Notes: a model not told the origin generated them from the letters alone. Shown: positions 1 through 9,004, counted from the first letter of the stretch. The stretch is 64,000 nucleotides of DNA from Xylanibacter oryzae DSM 17970 (GCF_000585355.1 NZ_KK073873.1:2337703-2401702); one strand, 5' to 3'. Program-made: numbers and translations.

Positions 1-80
1 ATAGTACAGAAGCAAAAAAGCTTATAGGCGCACACGATCAGAAGCCACTTGTACACTATGATTATCTATATATGGAATAA
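1..80 (+). CDS. proB: Glutamate 5-kinase, C-terminal end (partial)
   Basis: An open frame enters from the left edge and stops at TAA 78-80, two bases before proA. Its last 25 residues end in VHYDYLYME, which resembles the C-terminal tail of Bacteroidales ProB as I remember it. ProB makes gamma-glutamyl phosphate, the substrate of the next enzyme, so tight coupling to proA fits. Only the tail is visible, so the identity rests on the tail motif and on position. Confidence 0.6.
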   Translation, partial: STEAKKLIGAHDQKPLVHYDYLYME

Positions 81-82
81 TT

Positions 83-1330
83 ATGGAACTACAAAGCATA
101 TTTGAAAAAGTAAAATTTGCAAGCACCGAACTTGCACTTATTGATGATGATAAAAAGAATGTTGTATTGCAGGCCGTAGCTGATGCAATTTTATCTAATA
201 AAGAGTCTCTCCTGAAAGCAAACACTGAAGACTTAGAAAGGATGGACAAATCCGACCCTCTCTATGATCGTCTTCAACTTACGGAAAAGCGTTTAGAAGA
301 TATCGCAAATGATATGCGCCACGTAAGCACTCTTGCATCTCCACTTGGACATGTAACTAAGCATAAAGTTCTAGAAAATGGACTTGACATGAAACGTATA
401 AGCGTTCCTTTTGGGGTAATCGGTATGATTTATGAAGCCCGTCCAAATGTCACATTCGATGTATTCTCTTTATGTTTCAAGAGTGGTAATGCATGTATAT
501 TGAAAGGAGGCAAAGATGCTAATTCTTCAAATTTTGCAGAAGTATCTCTTATACACGAAATACTTAAAAAGTATGACATCAATACATCTGTTGTAGAACT
601 TTTGCCAGCCACACATGAAGCGACAAGTGAAATGCTTAATGCTGTTGGATATATAGATCTTTGCATACCAAGAGGAGGGAAAAAACTTATAAAGTTTGTA
701 AGAGATACGGCAAAAGTGCCTGTAATAGAGACCGGTGCAGGTGTCGTAAACACTTATTTTGATGAATTCGGAGACATGAAGATAGGTCGTCTGATAGTAA
801 ACAATGCAAAGACCAGAAGAGTTAGTGTCTGCAATGCTTTAGACTGTCTTATTATACACAAGTCTAGAATTAAAGAATTACCAGAGTTATGTGCATTACT
901 TAGCATAAGCAATGTAGAATTGTATGCTGACGATGCCTCATATGAAGCACTAACAGGAAATTATCCACACGAACTGCTTAAACATGCTGATGTTGAAACT
1001 TATGGCAAAGAATTTATGGACTATAAGATGGCAATAAAGACAGTTCTTTCTATTGATGCAGCTCTCAATCATATACGTCTATATGGTTCAGGGCACAGTG
1101 AATGCATTATAACAGAAGATGCAAAGAACGCAACGATATTTCAAAATAGAGTAGATGCAGCCTGTGTATATGTTAATGCTCCTACAAGCTTTACGGATGG
1201 CGGGCAATTTGGACTCGGTGCTGAAATAGGAATAAGTACTCAGAAACTTGGTCCTCGAGGTCCTATGGCACTCGAAGAAATAACTACATATAAATGGCTT
1301 ATAGAAGGGCACGGACAAATAAGAAATTAG
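83..1330 (+). CDS. proA: Gamma-glutamyl phosphate reductase
   Basis: Second step of proline synthesis: NADPH-dependent reduction of gamma-glutamyl phosphate to glutamate semialdehyde in the cytoplasm. The protein has 415 residues, normal for ProA. It carries the family segments YEARPNVT (about 117-124), IPRGGK (195-200), the RVSVCNA segment holding the expected catalytic cysteine (C250), [11 protein letters not shown], and the C-terminal [15 protein letters not shown] signature. The start follows the proB stop by two bases, so the two genes are probably translated from one message. The next gene, in arginine synthesis, follows by 27 bp. Confidence 0.96.
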   Translation: MELQSIFEKVKFASTELALIDDDKKNVVLQAVADAILSNKESLLKANTEDLERMDKSDPLYDRLQLTEKRLEDIANDMRHVSTLASPLGHVTKHKVLENGLDMKRISVPFGVIGMIYEARPNVTFDVFSLCFKSGNACILKGGKDANSSNFAEVSLIHEILKKYDINTSVVELLPATHEATSEMLNAVGYIDLCIPRGGKKLIKFVRDTAKVPVIETGAGVVNTYFDEFGDMKIGRLIVNNAKTRRVSVCNALDCLIIHKSRIKELPELCALLSISNVELYADDASYEALTGNYPHELLKHADVETYGKEFMDYKMAIKTVLSIDAALNHIRLYGSGHSECIITEDAKNATIFQNRVDAACVYVNAPTSFTDGGQFGLGAEIGISTQKLGPRGPMALEEITTYKWLIEGHGQIRN

Positions 1331-1357
1331 ACATTTAAATAAATATTTAAATACAGC

Positions 1358-2320
1358 ATGAAAACATTTATAAACGTACAAGACATTGGCGATCTGAGCA
1401 AAGCTCTAGATGAAGCTAAAGAGATTAAGAATGACCGTTTCAAGTATCAGAGCCTTGGCAAAAACAAGACTTTGATGATGATATTCTTTAATAACAGTCT
1501 ACGCACCCGTCTAAGCACTCAGAAGGCTGCTATGAACCTGGGAATGAATGTTATTGTACTGGATGTGAATGCCGGTGCATGGAAGTTGGAAACTGAACGT
1601 GGTGTAATAATGGATGGAGACAAATCTGAGCACCTATTAGAAGCTATTCCTGTTATGGGCTGTTATTGCGACCTAATCGGAGTTCGATCATTCGCAGGTT
1701 TATCAGACCGAGAATACGATTATGCAGAAACTGTATTAAACCAATTTATCAAATATAGCGGCAAACCTGTATTCGCTATGGAGACAGCAACAGTGCACCC
1801 GTTACAAGCATTTGCTGACCTTATAACAATAGAAGAATACAAAAATAAGAAACGTCCAAAAGTTGTAATGAGCTGGGCGCCTCATTGTCGTGCTCTGCCT
1901 CAAGCTGTTCCTAACTCATTTGCACAATGGATGAATGCAGCAGATGTTGATTTTGTTATAACTCATCCGGAAGGATACGAATTGGATCCTAAATTTTCAG
2001 GTAATGCAAAGATAGAATATGACCAGAAGAAAGCTCTTGATGGCGCAGATTTTATCTATGCGAAGAATTGGAGTTGTCCTGGTTTTAGTAATCCTGCCGA
2101 ATATGGCAAGATAATCTGCAAGGATATGAATTGGACGATAGATACGAAGCACATGGAGTGGACAAATAATGCATACTTCATGCACTGCCTGCCTGTACGT
2201 CGCGGGCTTATAGTTACAGACGATGTCATAGAGAGCAAGCAATCACTTGTTATTCCCGAAGCAGCCAATCGTGAGATATCTGCATCAGTAGTTATTAAAC
2301 GTATGTTGGAAAGTCTGTAA
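1358..2320 (+). CDS. argF': N-succinylornithine (or N-acetylornithine) carbamoyltransferase
   Basis: Transfers carbamoyl phosphate to an N-acylated ornithine in the Bacteroidales version of arginine synthesis. The 320-residue protein carries the carbamoyl-phosphate motif NSLRTR (46-51) and the MHCLPVRRG segment, and from memory aligns along its whole length with the Bacteroides fragilis succinylornithine enzyme. Position 90, within GDKSEHL, is Ser where I recall Pro in B. fragilis and Glu in acetylornithine enzymes. That residue is known to set acyl specificity, and lack of Glu argues for the succinyl substrate. It probably shares a transcript with proBA. A hairpin at 2347-2376 lies just after the stop. 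Confidence 0.9.
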   Translation: MKTFINVQDIGDLSKALDEAKEIKNDRFKYQSLGKNKTLMMIFFNNSLRTRLSTQKAAMNLGMNVIVLDVNAGAWKLETERGVIMDGDKSEHLLEAIPVMGCYCDLIGVRSFAGLSDREYDYAETVLNQFIKYSGKPVFAMETATVHPLQAFADLITIEEYKNKKRPKVVMSWAPHCRALPQAVPNSFAQWMNAADVDFVITHPEGYELDPKFSGNAKIEYDQKKALDGADFIYAKNWSCPGFSNPAEYGKIICKDMNWTIDTKHMEWTNNAYFMHCLPVRRGLIVTDDVIESKQSLVIPEAANREISASVVIKRMLESL

Positions 2321-2346
2321 AGACAACTAATAAAAGAAAGAATTAT

Positions 2347-2376
2347 ATGGGCGTCTCATCTATTTGAGATGTCCAT
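2347..2376 (+). terminator. Probable terminator after argF'
   Basis: Twelve-base arms at 2347-2358 and 2365-2376 pair with two G-T wobbles around a six-base loop. A T-rich stretch (gttttatt) follows about six bases later. It sits 27 bp after the argF' stop and before the promoter of the next gene. Confidence 0.6.
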
Positions 2377-2469
2377 ATATGTTTTATTAGCGATGTAAAT
2401 ATATACTCAAATCTAGGTATAATAGGATTTTTCTTTATAATATTCTACATAAATACCAAAGTAATATTG

Positions 2470-2477
2470 TATATTTG
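2470..2477 (+). promoter_or_regulatory. Bacteroidetes-type -7 box (TATATTTG)
   Basis: TATATTTG matches the TAnnTTTG consensus of the primary sigma factor of Bacteroidetes and lies 21 bases before the ATG at 2498. No TTTG -33 box is found at the standard 19-base spacing, so only the -7 element is supported. Confidence 0.5.
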
Positions 2478-2497
2478 CAGACAAGAAATAAATTACC

Positions 2498-3520
2498 ATG
2501 GATAAATATAAGATTATATCAGCCAACAATAAAGGGCTATTTTTAGAGAGGCTAGCTTGCCTTTATATGACCGTTGGAGATTTCGTAGATATGGAAAAAC
2601 TAGAAGGCAGGAATCTCCAATATTGTAAAGTGTTTCTAAGTGATGCCCAAAACCAATATCAGGAATTAATAGAATCAGAACTATATATTGATATTATTTC
2701 AAAGGTTCCACACACTATAGTGGAACAAGCGCCATTGAACAGATCTAAAATATCTATTCTCATCAAGACCTCAGAAGCAAAGTGTCCTTTCATATTCAAT
2801 AGTTTCAGATTAAAAGCTGAAGAATCAACAGGGATAGACACTTATACACAAACGCGTCTACTATTCGATAAGTATCTAAAATCCATTGAAGGTTCTGGTA
2901 TGACTATGAACCAAAACTGTATACGTACTTGGATATATGTAAATGACATTGACAACAATTATGCTGATGTGGTAAATGCCCGTAACGATGTGTTTGCTAA
3001 ATACGGTCTGACCTCTGATACTCATTATATAGCAAGTACGGGGATAGGTGGGCGTTCACAAATACGTGACGCTGCAGTTGCGATGGATTTTCTTACCTAC
3101 CCCAGAATTGAAGAAAAGGATAAAAGATATCTTCAGGCACTTGATCATCTTAATCCAACTCACGAATATGGAGTTGCCTTTGAGAGGGGTATACGCATTC
3201 ATACTGACAATACTGAAACATTTTTCATATCAGGGACCGCTAGCATAGATAAGAATGGAATGGTAATGTACAAAGGAGATGTGATAAGACAAACAGGAAG
3301 GTTACTTGAGAATATAGGAGCTCTGCTTAAAGATGGTGGTGCGACTATGAGAGATATTAACTACTTTATCATATACCTTAGAGACATTTCAGATTATGAA
3401 TGTGTATCCACATTTATGGACGGTGTGTACAAAGACATTCCACATATAATAGTCGAAGCAAATGTCTGTCGCCCTGAATGGCTTATTGAAATGGAATGTG
3501 TGGCATCAAAAACAATATAA
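2498..3520 (+). CDS. Rid-family protein with two domains, chorismatase-like layout
   Basis: A 340-residue cytoplasmic protein whose C-terminal part (about 215-340) has the RidA/YjgF pattern: FISGTASID, a GD-x4-Q step, a long LLENIGALLKDGG helix, then RPEWLIEMECVA. The preceding part (about 140-205) holds TWIYVNDID and HYIASTGIGG, reminiscent of tandem YjgF-fold proteins such as the FkbO/Hyg5 chorismatases. RidA proteins deaminate enamine or imine intermediates, while chorismatases hydrolyse chorismate; the sequence alone does not say which applies. It stands alone with its own promoter, and the neighbours give no pathway hint. Confidence 0.65.
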   Translation: MDKYKIISANNKGLFLERLACLYMTVGDFVDMEKLEGRNLQYCKVFLSDAQNQYQELIESELYIDIISKVPHTIVEQAPLNRSKISILIKTSEAKCPFIFNSFRLKAEESTGIDTYTQTRLLFDKYLKSIEGSGMTMNQNCIRTWIYVNDIDNNYADVVNARNDVFAKYGLTSDTHYIASTGIGGRSQIRDAAVAMDFLTYPRIEEKDKRYLQALDHLNPTHEYGVAFERGIRIHTDNTETFFISGTASIDKNGMVMYKGDVIRQTGRLLENIGALLKDGGATMRDINYFIIYLRDISDYECVSTFMDGVYKDIPHIIVEANVCRPEWLIEMECVASKTI

Positions 3521-3583
3521 TATCATAATTTGCAAACATAGTATCAGAGCATAAATTCAATTAATAAAAAGAGCCATATTTGC

Positions 3584-3614
3584 TTTGTTTTTTTATCTAT
3601 TTATTTTATCTTTG
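3584..3614 (+). promoter_or_regulatory. Bacteroidetes sigma-factor promoter of the first DUF6057 module
   Basis: TTTG at 3584-3587 is followed by exactly 19 bases and TATCTTTG at 3607-3614, an exact match to the TTTG-N19-TAnnTTTG consensus. The first start codon (3643) lies 28 bases downstream. It should drive the three genes ending at 7132. Confidence 0.75.
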
Positions 3615-3642
3615 CAACAATAATCTAAACTGAAAATACAAA

Positions 3643-4206
3643 ATGAAAAAGGCATTTTTATTCTTTGCTTTGATACTAATTATATCCTGTGCAAACAACA
3701 ATACAAATAAGTTTATAATCAACGGTACAGTTCCATCAAATAAGTATGATGGAGAGAAGGTATACCTAGTACCTGCCATTAACGATAATCCATCAAATGT
3801 TGATTCAACAATAATATCGAATGGCAAATTTACATTCGAAGGAGATACAGAAAGAGTAAGCATTATAAGGTTAAGGCCCATACTAAGGCTTAAATTACAA
3901 GAATTACTTGTTATTACAGAAAAAGGCATTATAACAGTAAAATTAGACACAAATAGTATTGGAAGTGGGACTCCTCAAAATAAATTAATGCAACAATGGA
4001 AAGATGCCATCATGAATAGTAATCTCTATTTTGCGAAAATGCAAAAAGCTAAAACAAAGGGCAAAAAGGGGACAGATCTTGAAAATGCAATAAATAAGGC
4101 AAATTCTGCAAAAGAATATGCAGATTCTATTACTTTAAGAATTATACATTCTGACAAGAAATCCACAATTAGTAAATTTATATCCAGTATGACAGGCAAG
4201 AAATGA
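3643..4206 (+). CDS. Lipoprotein with a DUF4369-like domain
   Basis: A 187-residue secreted lipoprotein: the signal peptide ends at the lipobox IISC with Cys16. Residues about 22-115 read as the beta-rich DUF4369 domain often found at the N-terminus of Bacteroidetes thioredoxin-like lipoproteins (FIINGTV...GEKVYLVP...ISNGKFTFEG). No thioredoxin domain or CxxC follows; the C-terminal 75 residues are Lys- and Ala-rich and likely helical. The gene overlaps the next one by four bases (ATGA), so translational coupling to the membrane protein is likely. The function is unknown. Confidence 0.75.
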   Translation: MKKAFLFFALILIISCANNNTNKFIINGTVPSNKYDGEKVYLVPAINDNPSNVDSTIISNGKFTFEGDTERVSIIRLRPILRLKLQELLVITEKGIITVKLDTNSIGSGTPQNKLMQQWKDAIMNSNLYFAKMQKAKTKGKKGTDLENAINKANSAKEYADSITLRIIHSDKKSTISKFISSMTGKK

Positions 4207-5672
4207 AACATCTTAAATTAAATTCTAAAATAATAAATCCATATTACATAATTATAGTAATATTAGCTATCGTTTGCTATGTGTTTTTTCAAAACTACTA
4301 TTCATACCATTTCTTTTATAAAGAACAGAATCAGATATTCTTGATGTCATGGAACTATGTAGCAGAATATTTTTCAAAGCCAGCCTGGGCAGCCTGCCTT
4401 ATAGGTGATTTTCTAACCCAATTTTATTATTACTTATACGCTGGAGCCTTAATACTTACAATAGTTCTACTTACGATGGGAGATGTAATAAGAAGATCCC
4501 TTCAAAAAGCAGGATTAAGCACTAATATATCATTTATCATAGCAATTATAGCTATGATTCTGGAAATCATATGCCATTTCAAAGCTGAATTTCGTCTAGC
4601 TTCAACAATCGCGATAATAGGTGGAGCTACAATATTTTACTTAGTTAGCTTCATACCAAGAATAAATAAATGGAAGTTTCTAAATGAGATAGTAATAATA
4701 GTTTCTTCTGCAATATCGTATTGGATGTTCGGATATGGATGGATTATTTTCATTATTCTTGCAATTATTAGTGGATGGAAGCACACTAACATAAAAATTG
4801 CAATTATGAGATTCTGTTATATTCCGATATTTACGATTTGTATACATTTCACTCAAAATCTATACTTGCTAAATGATAATAATAACTTAACCTATCCCGG
4901 ACTTGGAAAACTTAAAAAGCCTGAGATGGATTTAGAACGTTATCTTATGATTGACAATGAATATTATTTCGGCCATTATAACAAGGTGTTGATAGCATGT
5001 AGCAGAATGGATTCTATACCCGAACAAATTAGCTTTTTCTATAATCTAACCTTAGCCCACCAAGGATTGTTAGCTAATAGTTTTGACCTTGCTAATCCGA
5101 CTAATCTAGGTACATTCTATCATATTGGTCCAAACACACCTCTAATAATTATCAAAATGATGAATGAGCTTTACTATACGCTCGGAGATATGACCCTAAC
5201 AGAACGTGCTGCAATGATGGCAAATGTTTTTTCTGCAAATAATCGTAATGTAAGGATGATAAAAAGACTTGCTGAAGCTAATCTTGTAAACAATGATATA
5301 CCTGCCGCAATGAAGTATCTGCGCATACTAGACAATACTATTGTATACAAAAAGTGGGCGGAAAAGCATACACCTGGAATGCAAACAGCTGAGGTAAAAA
5401 TGGAGATAGCAAAAAAACGGCAATTCGTGAACAAAACTGATACGCTAAGACTGACAGACAACTGCCGTGAGGTGCTCTTAGAACTACTCCAGTCTAACTC
5501 CAAAAACGCCGTGGCTCTAGACTATCTGCTGTGTAGTGACTTGATGGCACATCAAATAGGAGTATTTATGGATGACTACAACAAATATTACGCGTTGCAG
5601 AAACGAAAAAACGAACCTCAGCTGTATCGTCAGGCAGTTGATTTCTACAACCAGAATAATCCTAATAAATAA
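4203..5672 (+). CDS. DUF6057-type multi-pass membrane protein, copy 1
   Basis: A 489-residue protein. The N-terminal half has about seven hydrophobic segments, starting with YYIIIVILAIVCYVFFQ. The C-terminal half (from about 240) is soluble, helical and TPR-like, with segments such as LAEANLVNNDIPAAMKYLRI. It is paralogous to the protein at 10489-12255: both share YHFFYKEQNQIFL/YLSYQEQFQLFL near the start, a GDFLTQFYYY/AEFLTQFYYI motif, and the KRLAE-NL-N repeat region. I match it to the DUF6057 family from memory. The role is unknown, but the adjacent propeller lipoprotein suggests a shared envelope complex. Confidence 0.7.
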   Translation: MKHLKLNSKIINPYYIIIVILAIVCYVFFQNYYSYHFFYKEQNQIFLMSWNYVAEYFSKPAWAACLIGDFLTQFYYYLYAGALILTIVLLTMGDVIRRSLQKAGLSTNISFIIAIIAMILEIICHFKAEFRLASTIAIIGGATIFYLVSFIPRINKWKFLNEIVIIVSSAISYWMFGYGWIIFIILAIISGWKHTNIKIAIMRFCYIPIFTICIHFTQNLYLLNDNNNLTYPGLGKLKKPEMDLERYLMIDNEYYFGHYNKVLIACSRMDSIPEQISFFYNLTLAHQGLLANSFDLANPTNLGTFYHIGPNTPLIIIKMMNELYYTLGDMTLTERAAMMANVFSANNRNVRMIKRLAEANLVNNDIPAAMKYLRILDNTIVYKKWAEKHTPGMQTAEVKMEIAKKRQFVNKTDTLRLTDNCREVLLELLQSNSKNAVALDYLLCSDLMAHQIGVFMDDYNKYYALQKRKNEPQLYRQAVDFYNQNNPNK

Positions 5673-5677
5673 CGGAT

Positions 5678-7132
5678 ATGAAAAAAATATTATTTTTTCT
5701 CGCTGCAATATGCACAATTGTATCCTGCAAAGATTTACCTTTGATAGAGTCTAAAAATCCGGTGCCTATGTATCCCGACTATATGGATATAACTATTCCT
5801 GTAAATATTGCTCCTCTCAATTTTCTTTTACGCAACAATGCCAATGGTGTAAAGGTGATTGCCGGCGGCAAAGAACTATATAGCGGTGATGACAATAAGG
5901 TAACGTTTGATATGAGTTCCTGGAAAGGTTTTACCAAAGAAAACTCCGGAAAGACTGTAGACGTAAATGTAATTGCACGGGAAGGAGACAAATGGGTAGA
6001 ATACAAATCCTTCAAATGGCAGATCGTAAAAGACAGCATAGACTCTTATCTCACTTACAGACTGATAGAACCGGATTACGAAATATTCAATAACCTGCAA
6101 ATACACCAACGCTGCGTGGAGAACTTCGACGAGAGCGCTCTTTGTGACCATAATCTGGTCAACAACAGTTGTATGAACTGCCATATCGTTGGCAATCAGA
6201 ACCCTAATCTCTCTATGATGTATGTAAGAGGCAAAAATGGAGGTGCAGTATTAAACCGCAATGGAGAACTCCGCAAACTTGATTTAAAGAAAGCCGGGAT
6301 GATATCCTCTAGCGTCTATGCCGGATTCAATCATACAGGCCGTTATATTGTCTTTTCCACCAACATCATAATTCCAGCCTTCCATGCGCAAGGCAGCAAG
6401 AGACTAGAAGTCTTCGACAGCAAATCAGATGTTTACATAGCCGACTTAGATAAAAACGTTATATTCACGCAAAAGAATCTATGTGACTCTACTGTTTTGG
6501 AAACATTTCCAACTTTCTCACCAGATGGCAAATATATTTATTTTTGTTCAGCTAAAAGTGTAAAACTGCCTGAGGATATCAAAAAACTGAAGTATAGTTT
6601 GTGCCGTACTACTTTTAATGAAAACAATGGAAAAATAGGACAAAAGGTGGATACTATATTTAATGCTAATTCAAAGGGAGCACCATATAATAGCAGTAAG
6701 CGTTCTGTATGCCATCCAAGAGTATCTCCCGACGGGAAATACATACTCTATACAGTAGCCGATTATGGTACTTTCCCTATCTGGCACAGAGAGGCAGACT
6801 TACAGATGATGAATCTCAAGACCAGGCAAATAGATACTCTGGCTATCGTCAATTCCAACCGCTCTGACACATATCACAGTTGGTCGTCTAACAGCCATTG
6901 GTTCGTATTTGCAAGCAAGCGTGATGATGGTCTATATGGCAAACCATACTTTTGCTACATAGACCGCAATGGAAAAGCGCATAAGCCATTCGTTCTACCA
7001 CAGAGCGACCCTAGTTTCTACGACCTCAACCTAAAATCGTTCAATATCCCAGAACTCAGCAGAGGTAAAATACCTTTTAATGCTGTGGATGTAAAGAGGT
7101 TAATGGATAAAAAATCAGAGAAATTTAAATAG
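5678..7132 (+). CDS. Beta-propeller (PD40/TolB-like) lipoprotein with a CxNCH motif, copy 1
   Basis: A 484-residue exported lipoprotein (lipobox IVSC, Cys17). An N-terminal beta domain (about 30-130, YPDYMDITIPVNIAPLNF) comes first. A single haem-type motif C165-M-N-C168-H169 follows. The rest (190-460) is a WD40/PD40-like propeller with blade motifs such as FSPDGKYIYF and VSPDGKYILY. A single CxxCH would permit covalent haem attachment in the periplasm, but no distal ligand is obvious. It starts six bases after the DUF6057 gene, and the same pairing recurs at 9005-12255. Proteins like this have been loosely annotated as cytochrome-related or TolB-like; function unproven. Confidence 0.75.
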   Translation: MKKILFFLAAICTIVSCKDLPLIESKNPVPMYPDYMDITIPVNIAPLNFLLRNNANGVKVIAGGKELYSGDDNKVTFDMSSWKGFTKENSGKTVDVNVIAREGDKWVEYKSFKWQIVKDSIDSYLTYRLIEPDYEIFNNLQIHQRCVENFDESALCDHNLVNNSCMNCHIVGNQNPNLSMMYVRGKNGGAVLNRNGELRKLDLKKAGMISSSVYAGFNHTGRYIVFSTNIIIPAFHAQGSKRLEVFDSKSDVYIADLDKNVIFTQKNLCDSTVLETFPTFSPDGKYIYFCSAKSVKLPEDIKKLKYSLCRTTFNENNGKIGQKVDTIFNANSKGAPYNSSKRSVCHPRVSPDGKYILYTVADYGTFPIWHREADLQMMNLKTRQIDTLAIVNSNRSDTYHSWSSNSHWFVFASKRDDGLYGKPYFCYIDRNGKAHKPFVLPQSDPSFYDLNLKSFNIPELSRGKIPFNAVDVKRLMDKKSEKFK

Positions 7133-7217
7133 CCCATTACTATTTATAAAAAAATAATGATTTCACCTCCCTCTGGTACAAAATAGCATAACGATCTGAA
7201 TACAAGACTTTTATCTC

Positions 7218-7244
7218 CGGGGAAGTGAAAATTTCACCTCCCCG
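7218..7244. terminator. Bidirectional terminator-like palindrome
   Basis: Arms cggggaagtgaaa (7218-7230) and tttcacctccccg (7232-7244) pair with one A-C mismatch, and a T run follows on the + strand. A partly matching tttcacctccc element lies at 7161-7171. It is positioned to end the first DUF6057 operon. The nearly identical perfect palindrome at 8887-8913 sits at the end of the second module. Confidence 0.6.
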
Positions 7245-7390
7245 TTTTTATTTCATTACACCTGATAATATATCATCTTGCTTATTTTACTTGTAACTAT
7301 AATCGTGATATATTGTTTGCAAGGCAAAATGGCAATATATCATACCATAAAAGCATACATATCACATGCTAAATCAACTTGACTTAAAGA

Positions 7391-7456
7391 CCAATTCAAG
7401 TTAGATTGGTTACCAATCCAAGTTAGATTGATGACCAATTCAAATTAAATTAGTAA
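7391..7456. repeat. Three tandem 22-bp repeats
   Basis: Units at 7391-7412, 7413-7434 and 7435-7456 share the pattern CCAATyCAArTTArATTrgTrA. Each unit splits into two 11-base halves beginning near CCAAT and TTAGATT, and a unit with the next start is partly self-complementary (ccaat...attgg). They lie in the convergent gap just before the YdeI-like gene's end. Confidence 0.8.
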
Positions 7457-7546
7457 GTATTCTTATAGCTATAACATTGTTAGTGATTAACTATTGCAAC
7501 ACACTTGCAATAATAACAATTATTAGGTGCCGGAATTTTATTGTGA

Positions 7547-8116
7547 TTAATAGTATTTTTCAATTCCGCCAAATCCTTTTATCATTTTATTATCTTCTAC
7601 TTTATGGATAAAGTTGTTTAACCTCTTTTCAAATTCTTCCGGTCGTTTCCTTGCTGCTTCAATATATGCAATTCGAATACGTTTATATCCATCTGAAAAG
7701 TGTTGATAGTTTTCCCAGACTATTTCATTTTCTTTCAATCTATCAATTATATCATTAGGAAAAACAAAAGGAACAGACAAGATCTTTCGTATTTTATCCT
7801 CAAATTTAGAGTATATCATTTTATTTTCCAATAACCATTTAAGTCTTTCTTTATTGGCTTGGGAGTATCCGCTTTTAGGATTTCTAGGCGTGAAATGCTG
7901 AATTTTATGTTCTTGATCAAGCGATCTAACTGTACTGTCAATCCATTCGAAACAAAGGGCTTCTTCAACAGCATCGTTGTATGTAATACCTTTTTTGCCT
8001 GATGATTTATTAGGAAATACGAACCAAATTCCACCTTTGGCCTCAAAATTTGCGACGAGCCACTTTCTCCAATCTTCTCGATCTTCAAAATATTTTATTT
8101 CTGTCTCTGTTGTCAT
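7547..8116 (-). CDS. YdeI/OmpD-associated-family protein
   Basis: A 189-residue cytoplasmic protein. The N-terminal half carries the family pattern: DWRKWLVANFEAKGGIWFVF, then ITYNDAVEEALCFEWIDS and RNPKSGYSQANKERLKWLLE. The C-terminal stretch contains the alpha-helical PEEFEKRLNNF segment typical of these proteins. The family is sometimes described as bacteriocin-protection proteins, but the biochemical activity is not established. It overlaps the upstream isochorismatase-family gene by four bases, so the two form an operon. Confidence 0.8.
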   Translation of the reverse strand: MTTETEIKYFEDREDWRKWLVANFEAKGGIWFVFPNKSSGKKGITYNDAVEEALCFEWIDSTVRSLDQEHKIQHFTPRNPKSGYSQANKERLKWLLENKMIYSKFEDKIRKILSVPFVFPNDIIDRLKENEIVWENYQHFSDGYKRIRIAYIEAARKRPEEFEKRLNNFIHKVEDNKMIKGFGGIEKYY

Positions 8117-8598
8117 GATAGTTCATTCAAACTAATTATTTTACAGCCTTTACTTTCATAATAACGAATCATTTCGTCTATTTTCTTTTTATCATAACTC
8201 GTAATGCAATCTGATAAGACATTTACTGTATAATTTGCCTTAGTCAAGTTATAACAAGTTGACTTGACACAAGCAATCGCATCAGCTCCTGTTATGTAGA
8301 ATTCATCTACTCCATTTTTATTAATAAAGTCTGCGAACTCCTCACTACTTAATGCGTTTCCTTTGTATTTTGTGAAAACATTTTTTGATACTATTTTCAA
8401 ATCCGGAACTAATTCAGCTCCATGTGTATTATGTTTAAAAGTCCTTGTACCATCTGATAAATTTTCGTGTCTTATATAAACAACATAAACACCATTATCA
8501 ACTGCCCAATCTATGGCTCTATTTATATTGTCAATTATTCCCTTATAATTCTTTGTTATATCATTTTGAATGTCAATTACTACTAATGCCTTTTTCAT
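8113..8598 (-). CDS. Isochorismatase/nicotinamidase-family cysteine hydrolase
   Basis: A 161-residue single-domain protein of the isochorismatase-like fold. It opens with KKALVVIDIQND, holding the catalytic Asp. The expected Lys lies in FTKYKGNAL near residue 80 and the nucleophile Cys in ITGADAIACVKSTCYN near residue 110. This set of Asp, Lys and Cys is what the family needs for amide or ester hydrolysis; the substrate cannot be told. It is the first gene of a two-gene operon with the YdeI-like gene. Confidence 0.85.
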   Translation of the reverse strand: MKKALVVIDIQNDITKNYKGIIDNINRAIDWAVDNGVYVVYIRHENLSDGTRTFKHNTHGAELVPDLKIVSKNVFTKYKGNALSSEEFADFINKNGVDEFYITGADAIACVKSTCYNLTKANYTVNVLSDCITSYDKKKIDEMIRYYESKGCKIISLNELS

Positions 8599-9004
8599 TT
8601 TTCTTACTTTTTATGTCCGTGTCTGACGATTTATGTTTCTAGCCATATGGTTAGTGAATGCAAGAAAGTTTCTTGTATATTATTTCCCAATTTTACTAGT
8701 TATGCTTTTTAGTCTATTCTCAACTTTAGGTACAAGTTTCATTCTATAAGTACAAAGATACAAAATTGTTGTATTAAAACCTTGTACAAACTCATTATTT
8801 TCCCAATAAAGTTTTCTTAGTCCATAATGATGAAAGTAAAAAGGTAAAAATGGGATCATGAGATGCTAACATATATGGAAAAACACCGGGGAGGTGAAAT
8901 TTTCACCTCCCCGTATATATATCATTGATAATAAGATCATTATAATGATTTCACGTTCAGGGAGGTGAAACTAAAAAATAAAAAGTTTTTTATATGAAGG
9001 ATAT
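8599..9004. other. Intergenic region with promoter-like and palindromic elements
   Basis: About 400 bp between the start of the isochorismatase-family gene and the end of the second propeller gene. On the minus strand a TATCTTTG -7-type box lies at 8753-8760, some 155 bases before the start at 8598. The right part holds the palindrome at 8887-8913 and a shorter tttcac...gtgaaa pair at 8949-8970. No coding frame is supported. Confidence 0.55.
8887..8913. terminator. Perfect palindrome, terminator-like, at the end of the second module
   Basis: Thirteen-base arms cggggaggtgaaa (8887-8899) and tttcacctccccg (8901-8913) pair perfectly around a single central base. It is almost the same sequence as 7218-7244. 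The run of Ts is weaker here (tatatata), so termination is inferred from position after the propeller gene ending at 9005. Confidence 0.55.

Larger units (their letters stand above)
7133..7546. other. Gene-free convergent region with palindromes and tandem repeats
   Basis: About 410 bp between two convergent gene ends. It holds an imperfect gtgaaa/tttcac palindrome system (detailed at 7218-7244) and three 22-bp tandem units (7391-7456). I see no coding frame with family support. Confidence 0.7.
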
